This document shows, one piece after another, positions 8,246 to 15,512 of a DNA stretch of 64,000 nucleotides. The DNA is from Mangrovicoccus algicola. Lineage in GTDB: Bacteria; Pseudomonadota; Alphaproteobacteria; Rhodobacterales; Rhodobacteraceae. The position numbers were made by a program, and so were the translations under genes. Under the pieces are notes generated by a model. It saw only the letters and a list, made by a program, of their open reading frames with translations. It searched no databases and was not told where the DNA came from. The stretch's first letter is position 1, and each line of letters begins with the position of its first letter. Location of the stretch: NCBI RefSeq assembly GCF_014903745.1, contig NZ_JACVXA010000021.1:1-64000 (forward strand). Reading direction: 5' to 3'.

Positions 8246-8977
8246 TCACGCCTCCGGCGGCATGCGCAGATCCAGGAGCCCGCCGCCGAAGAGCCGGTCG
8301 CGCGACCCTTCCAGGTGGCGGCGCATCCTGTCGCGCGCGGCCTGCGCGTCCCCGGCCTCCAGCGCCGCGAAGATCGCCGCATGTTCGGCCAGCACCTGCT
8401 CCAGCCCCTGCCGGCCGTCGCTCATCAGCGCGGCCCCATGCATCTTCATGCCCACATGGACATGCTCGCGCAGCGCGGTCAGCGTCGCCTCGAAATACTG
8501 GTTGTTGGCGCCCCGCGCGATGGCGGCGTGAAACAGGAAATCGGCATCCTCGCGATGCTCCAGCGAGCCGGTCGCGTCGCGAAGCCGCTGCAGCGCAATG
8601 CCCGCCTCCTCCAGCAGGGCCGCATTGCGCCGTGCCGCGGCCAGCCCGGCCGCTTCGGTCTCCAGCGTGATGCGGAATTCATAGCAGCGCTGGACATCGG
8701 CCAGGGTTTCCACGCGCGCGAAGCCCAGCGGCCCCGACGGAACGGCGCGCACGAAACTGCCCGCCCCCTGCCGGGAATGCACCAGCCCTTCGGCACGCAG
8801 GCGCTCCAGCGCGGCGCGCAGGACCGGACGCGAGACGCCGAATTCCGCGGCCAGCTGGATCTCCGGGGGCAGGCGCGAGGCGGCGGGATATTCGCCAGCG
8901 GCGATCCCGGCCCTCAAAGCCTGATAGACCCGCTCCGCCAGCGGTGCCCGGGACCTGCCCGTTCCCTCCGATGCCAT
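8246..8977 (-). CDS. GntR family transcriptional regulator, FadR/FCD subfamily
   Basis: This protein of about 243 residues has an N-terminal winged helix (LAERVYQALRAGIAAGEY, then LPPEIQLAAEFGVSRPVLR) and an all-helical FCD sensor domain. The FCD metal/ligand residues are visible in the pattern of Asp and His around 'HREDADFLFHAAIARG' and 'EQVLAEHAAIFAALEAGD'. ATG 8977 has the better ribosome site (AGGA five bases away); an ATG at 8983 is the alternative. It converges on the DHDPS-family gene with 22 bp between them. FCD regulators near sugar-acid genes usually respond to hexuronates, gluconate or organic acids, so it may co-regulate this island. Confidence 0.88.
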   Translation of the reverse strand: MASEGTGRSRAPLAERVYQALRAGIAAGEYPAASRLPPEIQLAAEFGVSRPVLRAALERLRAEGLVHSRQGAGSFVRAVPSGPLGFARVETLADVQRCYEFRITLETEAAGLAAARRNAALLEEAGIALQRLRDATGSLEHREDADFLFHAAIARGANNQYFEATLTALREHVHVGMKMHGAALMSDGRQGLEQVLAEHAAIFAALEAGDAQAARDRMRRHLEGSRDRLFGGGLLDLRMPPEA

Positions 8978-9059
8978 GCTCATCCTGCCACCCGTTGCCT
9001 CTCCGGCTTAGACCGCGGGCGCCGCGCTGACAAGCTGGCACCCCGCCGCGCCGCGGGGC

Positions 9060-9530
9060 TCAGTGGCGGCTGGTATCGATCGGCAGGACGCTGGCCTGCT
9101 TGACCCGTTCGGTGGCGAATTGCGCGATGATCGCCCGCACCGGCAACGCGTCGCGGATCGCCTGCGCTGCCAGATCGAAACCGGCAATGTCGCGCACCAC
9201 GAGGCGCAGAAGGTAATGCGTGGGCCCGGCAAGGCGATAGGCGTCCATCACTTCGGGCACCGCCGCGACCACCCGGGCGAACCGTTCCTGCCACGCGGCC
9301 GAGGCGTCCGGCGCCTCCACGGTGGCAAAGACGGTCAGGGCGAAGCCCATCGCCTCCGGGTCGACCACCGCGACATGCGCCCGGATCACGCCCCTTGCCT
9401 TCAGCTTCTGCACGCGCTTCCAGCACGGCGTCTGGCTGAGGCCCACCTCGGCGGCCAGCCGCCCGACAGGTATGGTCGCATCGGCCATCAGCCGGGCGAC
9501 GATCTTGCGGTCGATCAGGTCGAATTCCAT
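9060..9530 (-). CDS. Lrp/AsnC family transcriptional regulator
   Basis: This 156-residue regulator has an AsnC-type HTH (LIDRKIVARLMADATI, then VGRLAAEVGLSQTPCWKRVQ) and a C-terminal RAM ligand domain (YRLAGPTHYLLRLVVRD). The start at 9530 has a GGAGGA site; a 9-residue longer reading lacks one. Lrp-type proteins bind amino acids and act as octamers on tandem palindromes. Palindromic sequence at 9580-9603, directly upstream, is the expected autoregulatory site. It is divergent from the Rrf2 gene. The closest target cannot be named; the region carries no amino-acid exporter next to it. Confidence 0.88.
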   Translation of the reverse strand: MEFDLIDRKIVARLMADATIPVGRLAAEVGLSQTPCWKRVQKLKARGVIRAHVAVVDPEAMGFALTVFATVEAPDASAAWQERFARVVAAVPEVMDAYRLAGPTHYLLRLVVRDIAGFDLAAQAIRDALPVRAIIAQFATERVKQASVLPIDTSRH

Positions 9531-9579
9531 CGCAGCGTTCCTCCGCAGCCTGGTCACGGATCGAGCCTAGCACAAAAAA

Positions 9580-9603
9580 CGATAAACTCTATCGTCTTTA
9601 TCG
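9580..9603. promoter_or_regulatory. Palindromic operator-like site in the lrp/rrf2 divergent region
   Basis: CGATAAACTCTATCG (9580-9594) is a five-base-arm palindrome, and CGATAAA at 9580 is mirrored again by TTTATCG at 9597-9603. Overlapping AT-rich dyads are typical of Lrp/AsnC operators. It lies 50 bases upstream of the Lrp start and 58 bases upstream of the Rrf2 start. Confidence 0.45.
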
Positions 9604-9660
9604 GGTAAGGCGATATTCTGCTGGCACCCGCGCGCCGATCCCGTATTCTCCGCAGCGGAC

Positions 9661-10119
9661 ATGATCACGCAGAAGACGAAATACGCGCTCAAGGCGCTGA
9701 TGGTGCTGGGCGATGCCGGCAAGGAGGCGCTGACGATCGAGCAGATCGCGCAGCGCTCCGGCGCGCCCAAGCGGTTTCTCGAACATATCCTGATCGAATT
9801 GCGCAAGGCGGGCTATCTGGCGGCGCGGCGCGGCCGGTCCGGGGGCTATCACCTGATCCGCGATCCGCGCAGCATCGCGCTCGGCGCGCTGTTGCAGCAG
9901 ATTGACGGCCCCATTGCCCCCCTTCCCTGCCTGTCGCGCCGGTCCTACCAGCCCTGCGAGGATTGCGCCGACGAGGAAAGCTGCCGGTTGCGCCGGATCT
10001 TCGGGCAGGTCTTCTACAGCTACCTGGTGCTGATCGATTCCCTGACCCTCGATGACCTGCTGCAGCGTCCGGCCGCGGCGGAGGCGCTGGACCTGCAATC
10101 CCTGCCCGGCGGGGAATGA
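9661..10119 (+). CDS. Rrf2 family transcriptional regulator with a four-cysteine cluster
   Basis: This 152-residue protein has the Rrf2 winged helix at the N-terminus (KYALKALMVLGDAG, then IAQRSGAPKRFLEHILIELRKAGY and the wing RGRSGGYHL). It has four cysteines at residues 90, 99, 102 and 108 in the region where IscR, NsrR and RirA bind an iron-sulfur cluster. Here the spacing is Cys-8-Cys-2-Cys-5-Cys. It directly precedes a sulfate ABC transporter operon on the same strand, so it probably controls sulfur uptake, sensing cysteine supply (as CymR does) or Fe-S status. That link is inference from context. Confidence 0.87.
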   Translation: MITQKTKYALKALMVLGDAGKEALTIEQIAQRSGAPKRFLEHILIELRKAGYLAARRGRSGGYHLIRDPRSIALGALLQQIDGPIAPLPCLSRRSYQPCEDCADEESCRLRRIFGQVFYSYLVLIDSLTLDDLLQRPAAAEALDLQSLPGGE

Positions 10120-10239
10120 CGTTCTCCGGCGGGGGCGAAGAACGGCGAATCCATTCCCTCGCGAAAAGACGACAATCACGGTAGATATTAACGTGTCGGC
10201 AGGGCGAAACCCGCCCGCCCCCTGCAAAGGAGACACGTG

Positions 10240-10443
10240 ATGACCGCAAGACCGCCTGCCTCCCCCACCGGGTCCGCCCCCCGGATCTGGTCCCTGAGGC
10301 TGATCGACCGCCGCACCGGACGGCCCCATCGCTGCGGCGACGCCATCCTGACCGTGCTGGCGCGCGATCCGCGCATTGCCGCCGCCGAGATGCTGGAAGG
10401 GCGCAGCCTGCGCGACTGGCACGTCGAGATGCAGCCGCTCTGA
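10240..10443 (+). CDS. Small hypothetical protein at the head of the sulfate transport operon
   Basis: This ORF of about 67 residues begins with ATG at 10240 (a GTG lies one codon upstream) after a strong AAAGGAGA site, and ends 109 bp before the sulfate-binding protein gene. It has no signal peptide, no membrane segment and a single Cys. The middle reads as a compact alpha/beta piece (IWSLRLIDRRTG, then DAILTVLARDPRIAAAEMLEG). I do not recognise the family. The good ribosome site, correct strand and position between the Rrf2 regulator and the transporter argue that it is a real gene with some role in sulfur assimilation. Confidence 0.55.
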   Translation: MTARPPASPTGSAPRIWSLRLIDRRTGRPHRCGDAILTVLARDPRIAAAEMLEGRSLRDWHVEMQPL

Positions 10444-10552
10444 TCCGACCCGGGCCGCGACCCGGACCCGTTTTCCGACCACACCACACCCGGTTCCCCC
10501 GGGCGGCACGCCGCCGCCCGGCAGCCCCCCATGCACCCTTGGGAGACCCGAG

Positions 10553-11584
10553 ATGAAAAAGCTTTTCCGCAACTGGCGCCCCCTGCGCCGCGACTGGGCC
10601 GCGCTGTGGCTTCTCGCCGGGACGGCGGGACTGGCGGGGCCGGGCCTGCGCGCCGAGGAGATCCTCAATGTCTCCTACGATCCGACCCGCGAATTCTACC
10701 GCGACTACAACGCCCTTTTCGCGGATTGGTACGAGGCGCAGGCCGATGATCCCGTTCGCGTCGAGCAGAGCCATGGCGGATCCGGCGCCCAGGCCCGCGC
10801 GGTGATCGACGGGCTGGAGGCCCAGGTCGTGACCCTGGCGCTGGCACCCGATATCGATGCCATCGCCGCGGCCACCGGCAAGATCCCCCCGGACTGGCAG
10901 GCGCGCCTGCCCCATGGCGCGGCCCCCTACAGCTCGACCATCGTCTTCCTGGTGCGCGAGGGCAATCCCGAGGGCATCCGCGACTGGCCCGACCTGATCC
11001 GCGACGGGGTGGAGGTGATCACCCCCAATCCCAAGACCTCCGGCGGAGCGCGCTGGAACGTCATGGCGGCCTGGGCCTGGGCGATGGACCGTCCCGGCGC
11101 CACCGAGGCCCAGGCAGAGGCCTATCTGAAGGCGCTCTTCGCCCATGTGCCCGTCCTGGACACCGGCGCGCGCGGGGCGACGACCACCTTCGCGCAGCGC
11201 GGCGTCGGCGACGTGCTGCTGGCCTGGGAGAACGAGGCGCTGCTGAGCCTCGCGGAACTGGGCGAGGACCGGTTCGACATCGTGCTGCCCTCGGTCTCCA
11301 TCCGGGCCGAACCGCCCGTCGCGCTGGTCGAGGGAAACATCGGCTCCGAAGCGCAGCGCGCCGCCGCCACGGCCTATCTGGAGCATCTCTACAGTCCCGA
11401 AGCCCAGGCCATCGCGCTGCGCCACCATTTCCGCGCATGGGACACGTCGCTGGCCGATCCCGCGGATCTGGAGCAGTTCCCCGAGATCGGGATGCGGTCG
11501 ATCGAGGAGTTCGGCGGCTGGGCCAGCGTGCAGCCGGCGTTCTTCGGCCCCGGCGGCGTGATCGACCGCATCCAGGGGGAATAG
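10553..11584 (+). CDS. sbp: Sulfate ABC transporter substrate-binding protein
   Basis: This 343-residue periplasmic protein of the Sbp/CysP family binds sulfate or thiosulfate and delivers it to CysTW. The start at 10553 has a GGGAGACCC site. The N-terminus is basic (KKLFRNWRPLRRD) followed by a hydrophobic signal segment ending near GLRA. Family motifs are clear: LNVSYDPTREFY at the mature start, SHGGSGAQARAV in the sulfate-binding loop, VITPNPKTSGGARWN, and DVLLAWENEA. The cysT gene follows after 3 bases, so the permease is translated from the same message. Confidence 0.93.
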   Translation: MKKLFRNWRPLRRDWAALWLLAGTAGLAGPGLRAEEILNVSYDPTREFYRDYNALFADWYEAQADDPVRVEQSHGGSGAQARAVIDGLEAQVVTLALAPDIDAIAAATGKIPPDWQARLPHGAAPYSSTIVFLVREGNPEGIRDWPDLIRDGVEVITPNPKTSGGARWNVMAAWAWAMDRPGATEAQAEAYLKALFAHVPVLDTGARGATTTFAQRGVGDVLLAWENEALLSLAELGEDRFDIVLPSVSIRAEPPVALVEGNIGSEAQRAAATAYLEHLYSPEAQAIALRHHFRAWDTSLADPADLEQFPEIGMRSIEEFGGWASVQPAFFGPGGVIDRIQGE

Positions 11585-11587
11585 GCC

Positions 11588-12424
11588 ATGGCCCTTCTGC
11601 TGCGCCGCACCTCGCCCCTGCCCGGTTTCCATGCCGGGCTGGCCATCTCCCTGGGCGCGCTGGGGCTGATCGTGATGCTGCCGCTGGCGGCCCTGCTCGG
11701 CCGCGGCGTGGCGATGGGGCCGGAGGCCCTGATCGGCCACCTGGCGCAGCCGCGGGTCATTGCCGCGCTATGGCTGTCCTTCCGCGCCGCGATCGGCGCG
11801 GCGGCCGTCTCGGGCCTGCTGGGGCTGATCCTGGCCTGGGTGCTGGTGCGCTACCGCTTTCCCGGGCGGCGCCTGCTCGATGCGGCGATGGATCTGCCCT
11901 TCGCCCTGCCCACGGCGGTGGCCGGGATCGCGCTGACGGCGCTCTATGCCCCCACCGGCGCGTTCGGCCGCGTGCTGGAGCCCCTGGGCCTGCGCATCGC
12001 CTATGCCGAGGCGGGCATCTGGCTGGCGCTGGTCTTCGTCGGCCTGCCCTTCGTCGTGCGCAGCCTGCAGCCGGTCATCGCCGATCTCGACCCGGGCCAG
12101 GAAGAAGCCTCCGCCACGCTGGGGGCCTCGCGCCTGCGCACGCTGCGCCACGTGGTGCTGCCGGTTCTGACCCCCGCGCTGACCACCGGCATGGCGCTGG
12201 CGCTGGCGCGCGGGGCCGGGGAATACGGCTCGGTGATCTTCATCGCCGGAAACCTGCCGAACCTCACCGAGATCGCGCCGCTGCTGATCGTGATCCGGCT
12301 GGAGGAATACGACTACGACGCCGCCGCCGCGATCGGCCTGGCCATGCTGGCCATCGCCTTCGTGCTGCTTCTTGCCATCAACGCGGCCCAGAGCTGGAGC
12401 CGCAGGAGGACCGGCCATGCGTGA
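11588..12424 (+). CDS. cysT: Sulfate ABC transporter permease CysT
   Basis: This 278-residue inner-membrane permease has about six membrane spans and the binding-protein-dependent transport EAA loop (EEASATLGASRLRTLRHVVLP, around residues 175-195). It pairs with CysW to form the sulfate channel. It starts 3 bp after the binding-protein stop and overlaps the next small ORF by 8 bp. Order and spacing mark a single operon: binding protein, cysT, small membrane protein, cysW, cysA. Confidence 0.93.
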   Translation: MALLLRRTSPLPGFHAGLAISLGALGLIVMLPLAALLGRGVAMGPEALIGHLAQPRVIAALWLSFRAAIGAAAVSGLLGLILAWVLVRYRFPGRRLLDAAMDLPFALPTAVAGIALTALYAPTGAFGRVLEPLGLRIAYAEAGIWLALVFVGLPFVVRSLQPVIADLDPGQEEASATLGASRLRTLRHVVLPVLTPALTTGMALALARGAGEYGSVIFIAGNLPNLTEIAPLLIVIRLEEYDYDAAAAIGLAMLAIAFVLLLAINAAQSWSRRRTGHA

Positions 12425-12674
12425 CCCCCTTACCGAACCCCGCCCCCCGGGGACCGACCTGCCCCCCGGCGGCGGCTTCGTCATCGCCACTGCCTGCGGG
12501 CTGCCCGGCATCCTCGGCGCCCTGGCCCTGTGGGGGGCGGGCGCGCCGCTTGCGGCAGTGCTGCTGGCCTGGCTGGGACTGCCGCCCCTGGTGATGGCGC
12601 TGGCGCTGAGCCTGTCGCGCCCGCCCCGGCCGCCCCGGAAAGCGCCCCGCCCGGCCGGAGGCCTGCATGTCTGA
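12417..12674 (+). CDS. Small membrane protein between CysT and CysW
   Basis: This 85-residue ORF overlaps the end of cysT by 8 bp and the start of cysW by 8 bp, the pattern of translational coupling. It starts with a proline-rich stretch, continues with two hydrophobic segments (about residues 18-35 and 38-55) and ends in a very basic, proline-rich tail (RPPRPPRKAPRPAGG). No known CysTWA component has this form and I do not recognise the family. The overlaps on both sides argue for a real gene, perhaps a small accessory subunit of the permease. It could also be a spacer ORF tolerated because of the GC-rich code. Confidence 0.5.
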   Translation: MRDPLTEPRPPGTDLPPGGGFVIATACGLPGILGALALWGAGAPLAAVLLAWLGLPPLVMALALSLSRPPRPPRKAPRPAGGLHV

Positions 12675-13566
12675 CATCCTCCCGGCCGTCTGCGCCCCCG
12701 CCATCCGGGCCGGACACCCCCGCCCGGGCCCCGGCCCCGCAAGCGGACCGCCCGCGATGCGCCGCGCGCTGATCCTGGGTGCGGCCGCCGTGGCGGCCGT
12801 TCTGCTGGCCGCGCCGCTGGCGGTGATCCTGGCCTCGGCTCTGGCGGAAGGCCCCCGCGCCGCGCTGGCCGCCCTGGCAGAGCCCGCCGCGCGTTCGGCG
12901 ATCGGCCTGACGCTGCTGGTCGCGGCGATCGTGATGCCGGTGAACCTGGTGGTCGGCATCGCCGCCGCCTGGACCGTCGCGCGGTTCGATTTCCGCGGCA
13001 AGGCGGCCCTCCTGGCCCTGATCGAGCTGCCCTTCTCCGTCTCGCCGGTGGTGGTGGGCCTGGCGCTGGTGCTGCTTTACGGATCGGGCGGCATTCTGGC
13101 CCCCGTGCTTGCTCCGCTGGGAGTGAAGATCGTCTTCGCCCTGCCCGCGATCGTGCTGGCGACGCTGTTCATCACCTTTCCCTTCATCGCCCGCGCGCTG
13201 ATCCCGCTGATGCAGGAGCAGGGCGCCGCGGAGGAGGAGGCCGCGCTGACGCTGGGCGCCGGTCCGCTGCGCATGTTCCTGACCGTGACCCTGCCCAACA
13301 TCCGCTGGACGCTGTTGCAGGCGGTCCTGCTGTGCAATGCCCGCGCGATGGGCGAATTCGGGGCGGTGGCGGTGGTCTCGGGAAAGATCCGGGGCCAGAC
13401 CGCGACGATGCCGATCATGATCGAGATGCTCTATAACGAGTACCTCTCCACCGCCGCCTTCGCGATGTCCGGTCTGCTGGCGGCGCTGGCCCTGGTCACC
13501 CTGGCGCTGAAGGCGCGGCTGGAAGACGTGCGTCCCGGCGCCGCGGCCGCGCGCGGCCATCCCTGA
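12667..13566 (+). CDS. cysW: Sulfate ABC transporter permease CysW
   Basis: This permease of about 299 residues has six predicted spans and an EAA loop (EEEAALTLGAGPLRMFLTVT, around residues 197-216). ATG 12667 follows a GGAGG site; a second Met at residue 31, right before the first span, is an alternative if the proline/glycine-rich first 30 residues are not translated. With CysT it forms the sulfate channel. MGEFGAVAVVSG near residue 238 is typical of the CysW/ModB group. It follows the small membrane ORF with overlap and precedes cysA by 35 bp. Confidence 0.92.
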   Translation: MSDILPAVCAPAIRAGHPRPGPGPASGPPAMRRALILGAAAVAAVLLAAPLAVILASALAEGPRAALAALAEPAARSAIGLTLLVAAIVMPVNLVVGIAAAWTVARFDFRGKAALLALIELPFSVSPVVVGLALVLLYGSGGILAPVLAPLGVKIVFALPAIVLATLFITFPFIARALIPLMQEQGAAEEEAALTLGAGPLRMFLTVTLPNIRWTLLQAVLLCNARAMGEFGAVAVVSGKIRGQTATMPIMIEMLYNEYLSTAAFAMSGLLAALALVTLALKARLEDVRPGAAAARGHP

Positions 13567-13601
13567 CCACCTCCCGCCCCCACCCTGAAAGGAAACCCGA
13601 G

Positions 13602-14324
13602 ATGCAGATCGAGATCGACGGCCTTACCAAGGCCTATGACGGCACGCAGGCGCTGGCCCCGGCGCAGCTGACTGTCCCATCCGGGGTGCTGATGGCGCTC
13701 CTGGGGCCGTCGGGATCGGGCAAGACCACCCTGCTGCGGCTGATCGCGGGGCTGGAAACCCCCTCGGCGGGACGGCTGTTCTTCGACGGCGCGGAGGCGA
13801 CCGGGCTCTCCGTCCAGGCGCGGCGCAGCGGGTTCGTCTTCCAGAACTACGCGCTGTTCCGCCATATGAACGTGGCGCGCAATGTCGGCTACGGGCTGGC
13901 CGCGCGACCCCGCCGCGACCGCCCGTCCCGGGCCGAGATCGCCGCCAGGGTGGACAGCCTCCTGACGCTGGTCCGGCTGGACGGGTTCGCAGAGCGCTTT
14001 CCCGACCAGCTTTCAGGCGGCCAGCGCCAGCGCGTCGCCTTTGCCCGCGCCCTTGCGATCGAACCGCGGCTGCTGCTTCTGGACGAACCCTTCGGCGCCC
14101 TTGATGCCGCGGTGCGGCGCGAGCTGCGCACGGGCCTGCGCCGGATCCATGATGAAACGGGGCTGACGACGATCTTCGTCACCCATGACCAGCAGGAGGC
14201 GATGGAGGTGGCCGATCAGGTCGCGGTCATGTCGACGGGCCGGATCGAGCAGGTCGGCCGGCCGGAGGACTTGCGCAACCATCCGCGCACGCCCTTCGTG
14301 AGGTCGTTCCTGGCGGCTGGCTAG
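13602..14324 (+). CDS. cysA: Sulfate ABC transporter ATP-binding protein CysA (short form)
   Basis: This 240-residue ATPase carries Walker A GPSGSGKTT (residues 35-43), the Q-loop in VFQNYALF, the ABC signature LSGGQRQRVAFARAL (about 136-150), Walker B LLLLDEPFGALD (about 156-167) and the switch His in FVTHDQQEAMEVAD. It ends soon after the core (RTPFVRSFLAAG). It therefore lacks the C-terminal TOBE regulatory domain of about 100 residues found in many CysA proteins. The stop is not followed by a continuing reading frame for a TOBE, so this is a short family form, not a visible frameshift. It is last in the sulfate operon. Confidence 0.9.
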   Translation: MQIEIDGLTKAYDGTQALAPAQLTVPSGVLMALLGPSGSGKTTLLRLIAGLETPSAGRLFFDGAEATGLSVQARRSGFVFQNYALFRHMNVARNVGYGLAARPRRDRPSRAEIAARVDSLLTLVRLDGFAERFPDQLSGGQRQRVAFARALAIEPRLLLLDEPFGALDAAVRRELRTGLRRIHDETGLTTIFVTHDQQEAMEVADQVAVMSTGRIEQVGRPEDLRNHPRTPFVRSFLAAG

Positions 14325-14334
14325 ATCATCGGGG

Positions 14335-14441
14335 AAAAAGGGAGCGCGGTGACCCAGGGAGGAGGAGGGGCCACCGCGCAATTCCCGAGGCTCAGGGAGG
14401 AGGAGGAGCCTTCGGAAACCTGTCGCGCATCGCTGCGCTGT
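14335..14441 (-). ncRNA. Cuckoo/CcsR-type small RNA, copy 1 (CCUCCUCC loops)
   Basis: On the minus strand two hairpins each expose the same loop, CCTCCTCCTCCCTG. Hairpin 1 covers 14382-14417. Hairpin 2 (14344-14379) has a long GC stem and is followed by a T-run (14336-14340), so it also serves as an intrinsic terminator. The two hairpins match, almost base for base, the element at 42869-42949. This layout is that of the cuckoo RNA family, including Rhodobacter CcsR RNAs: anti-Shine-Dalgarno loops, induced by stress. The family is often preceded by a DUF1127 gene; none is seen here. A promoter candidate is TTGCGA (14471-14476), 17 bases, CATATC (14448-14453). The exact 5' end is inferred. Nothing else is seen between cysA and the receiver gene at 14534. 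Confidence 0.8.
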
Positions 14442-14447
14442 GAGAGG

Positions 14448-14476
14448 GATATGCGTGTCTGCGCCGGGAATCGCAA
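14448..14476 (-). promoter_or_regulatory. Promoter candidate of small RNA copy 1
   Basis: The minus strand shows TTGCGA, a 17-base spacer and CATATC. The same CATATC box stands upstream of copy 2. TTG followed about 18 bases later by (C)CATAT is the pattern of Rhodobacter RpoHI/RpoHII promoters, which would fit a stress-induced RNA. Confidence 0.4.
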
Positions 14477-14533
14477 CACACGCCTCATCACAGCCGCGTT
14501 GCGTCTGGCGCATGGCTCCGCGCGGATGCCGCG

Positions 14534-14983
14534 CTATCCGAACCGGGCCAGTTCCTCGCGCTCGCGCACCAGCATCAGGTTCAGCGCCTCCGGCGAAAAC
14601 GGTTTCATCAGGCCGGGACCGACGCTGAGATCACGGGCCCGGGCCATCAGGCCGGCCGCCACGACATTCGCCCCGTTCACGGCGGTCGCGAAACGCAGCC
14701 GCATCGGCCTGTCCAGCGCCGCGAGGGTGCCCAGCACCACGTCGAACCGGCTGTCGAAGAGATCCGCATCGATGAGAAGCAGGAGGGGATCCCCGGCGGC
14801 CCGCAGGCTCCGGGTCATCGTGTCCCCGTCGGAGAAGACCGCGCAGTTCCAGCCATGGGCCTCGCCGAAGGCCACCAGCACCGCGGCCACGCCGCTATCG
14901 GGTTCGGTTATCACCAAACAGGGCCGTTCGCTGGATCGGGATCCGCCGGGACGCCCTGCGAAGTCCTTGCCTCGAAGAAGCAT
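14534..14983 (-). CDS. Single-domain response-regulator receiver-like protein
   Basis: This 149-residue protein reads as a CheY-like receiver: an acidic pair region LVITEPDSG near residue 25, a candidate phospho-acceptor Asp in LLLLIDADLFDS near residue 72, a Thr/Ala strand (RLRFATAVNG) and the conserved Lys-Pro in LMKPFSPEAL near residue 127. There is no output domain. The match is weaker than for the receiver at 15129, so it may be a divergent, non-phosphorylated receiver. It lies 145 bp beyond that receiver and the HWE kinase, on the same strand, and probably belongs to the same signalling group. Confidence 0.6.
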   Translation of the reverse strand: MLLRGKDFAGRPGGSRSSERPCLVITEPDSGVAAVLVAFGEAHGWNCAVFSDGDTMTRSLRAAGDPLLLLIDADLFDSRFDVVLGTLAALDRPMRLRFATAVNGANVVAAGLMARARDLSVGPGLMKPFSPEALNLMLVREREELARFG

Positions 14984-15128
14984 GACAATTCCGTCTTTCC
15001 GGGATCCCGAAAGGCACCCCTGAACGCCGAAAATACCACCCCCGCCCCGGAACGGTCAATGTCATTTCCGGGAAAAGACACCGGTAAGCTTTGGTAATTA
15101 AACTACTTTCGCCGAAAACGTGCAGGTC

Positions 15129-15512
15129 TCACTCCAGCCGGTCCAGCGCGGCTGTCAGGGCGCGTTCGTGGATCGGCTTCGACAGGATCGTGTTGCCGCG
15201 GAATTCCTCGGGCAGCTGGGCCGCGCCGTAGCCGCTGGCGAAGACGACGGTCCCCCCCGCCTCCTCGACGCGGCGGGCAATCTCGAAACTCGTTTCGCCA
15301 TGACCCAGATTCACATCGAGAATGGCAAGGCCGATTTCCTTGCGCTCCAGCAGTTCCGCCGCCGAACGAAGCGTAAACGCCGTCGAGACATCGGAAAATC
15401 CGTTCTCCGACAGCATGTCCGCCATGTCGATGGCAACCAGAACCTCGTCGTCGAGGCAGAGTACGGCACGGTCCTTCACGTCAGACCGGGCTCGGAGCAA
15501 TCCGTGTGGCAT
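15129..15512 (-). CDS. Single-domain response regulator (CheY-like), partner of the adjacent HWE kinase
   Basis: This receiver of about 127 residues has the acidic pair in VLCLDDEVLVAID, the phospho-acceptor Asp in LAILDVNLGHGE, the Ser switch in VVFASGYG and the Lys in ILSKPIHERAL. It has no output domain. The start is uncertain: ATG 15512, ATG 15554 or GTG 15479 are all in frame, and the first two overlap the 3' end of the kinase. Either way the coupling to the kinase gene (stop at 15481) is tight, so the kinase most likely phosphorylates this protein. HWE kinase plus lone receiver of this type is common in alphaproteobacterial light and stress signalling. Confidence 0.8.
   Translation of the reverse strand: MPHGLLRARSDVKDRAVLCLDDEVLVAIDMADMLSENGFSDVSTAFTLRSAAELLERKEIGLAILDVNLGHGETSFEIARRVEEAGGTVVFASGYGAAQLPEEFRGNTILSKPIHERALTAALDRLE

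Noticed and set aside
14349-15023. Open frame starting in the small RNA copy 1 region
   Set aside because: Its start is inside the RNA hairpins and the rest is antisense to the receiver gene. The Gly-rich start only reflects the GGAGGAGGAGG sequence.
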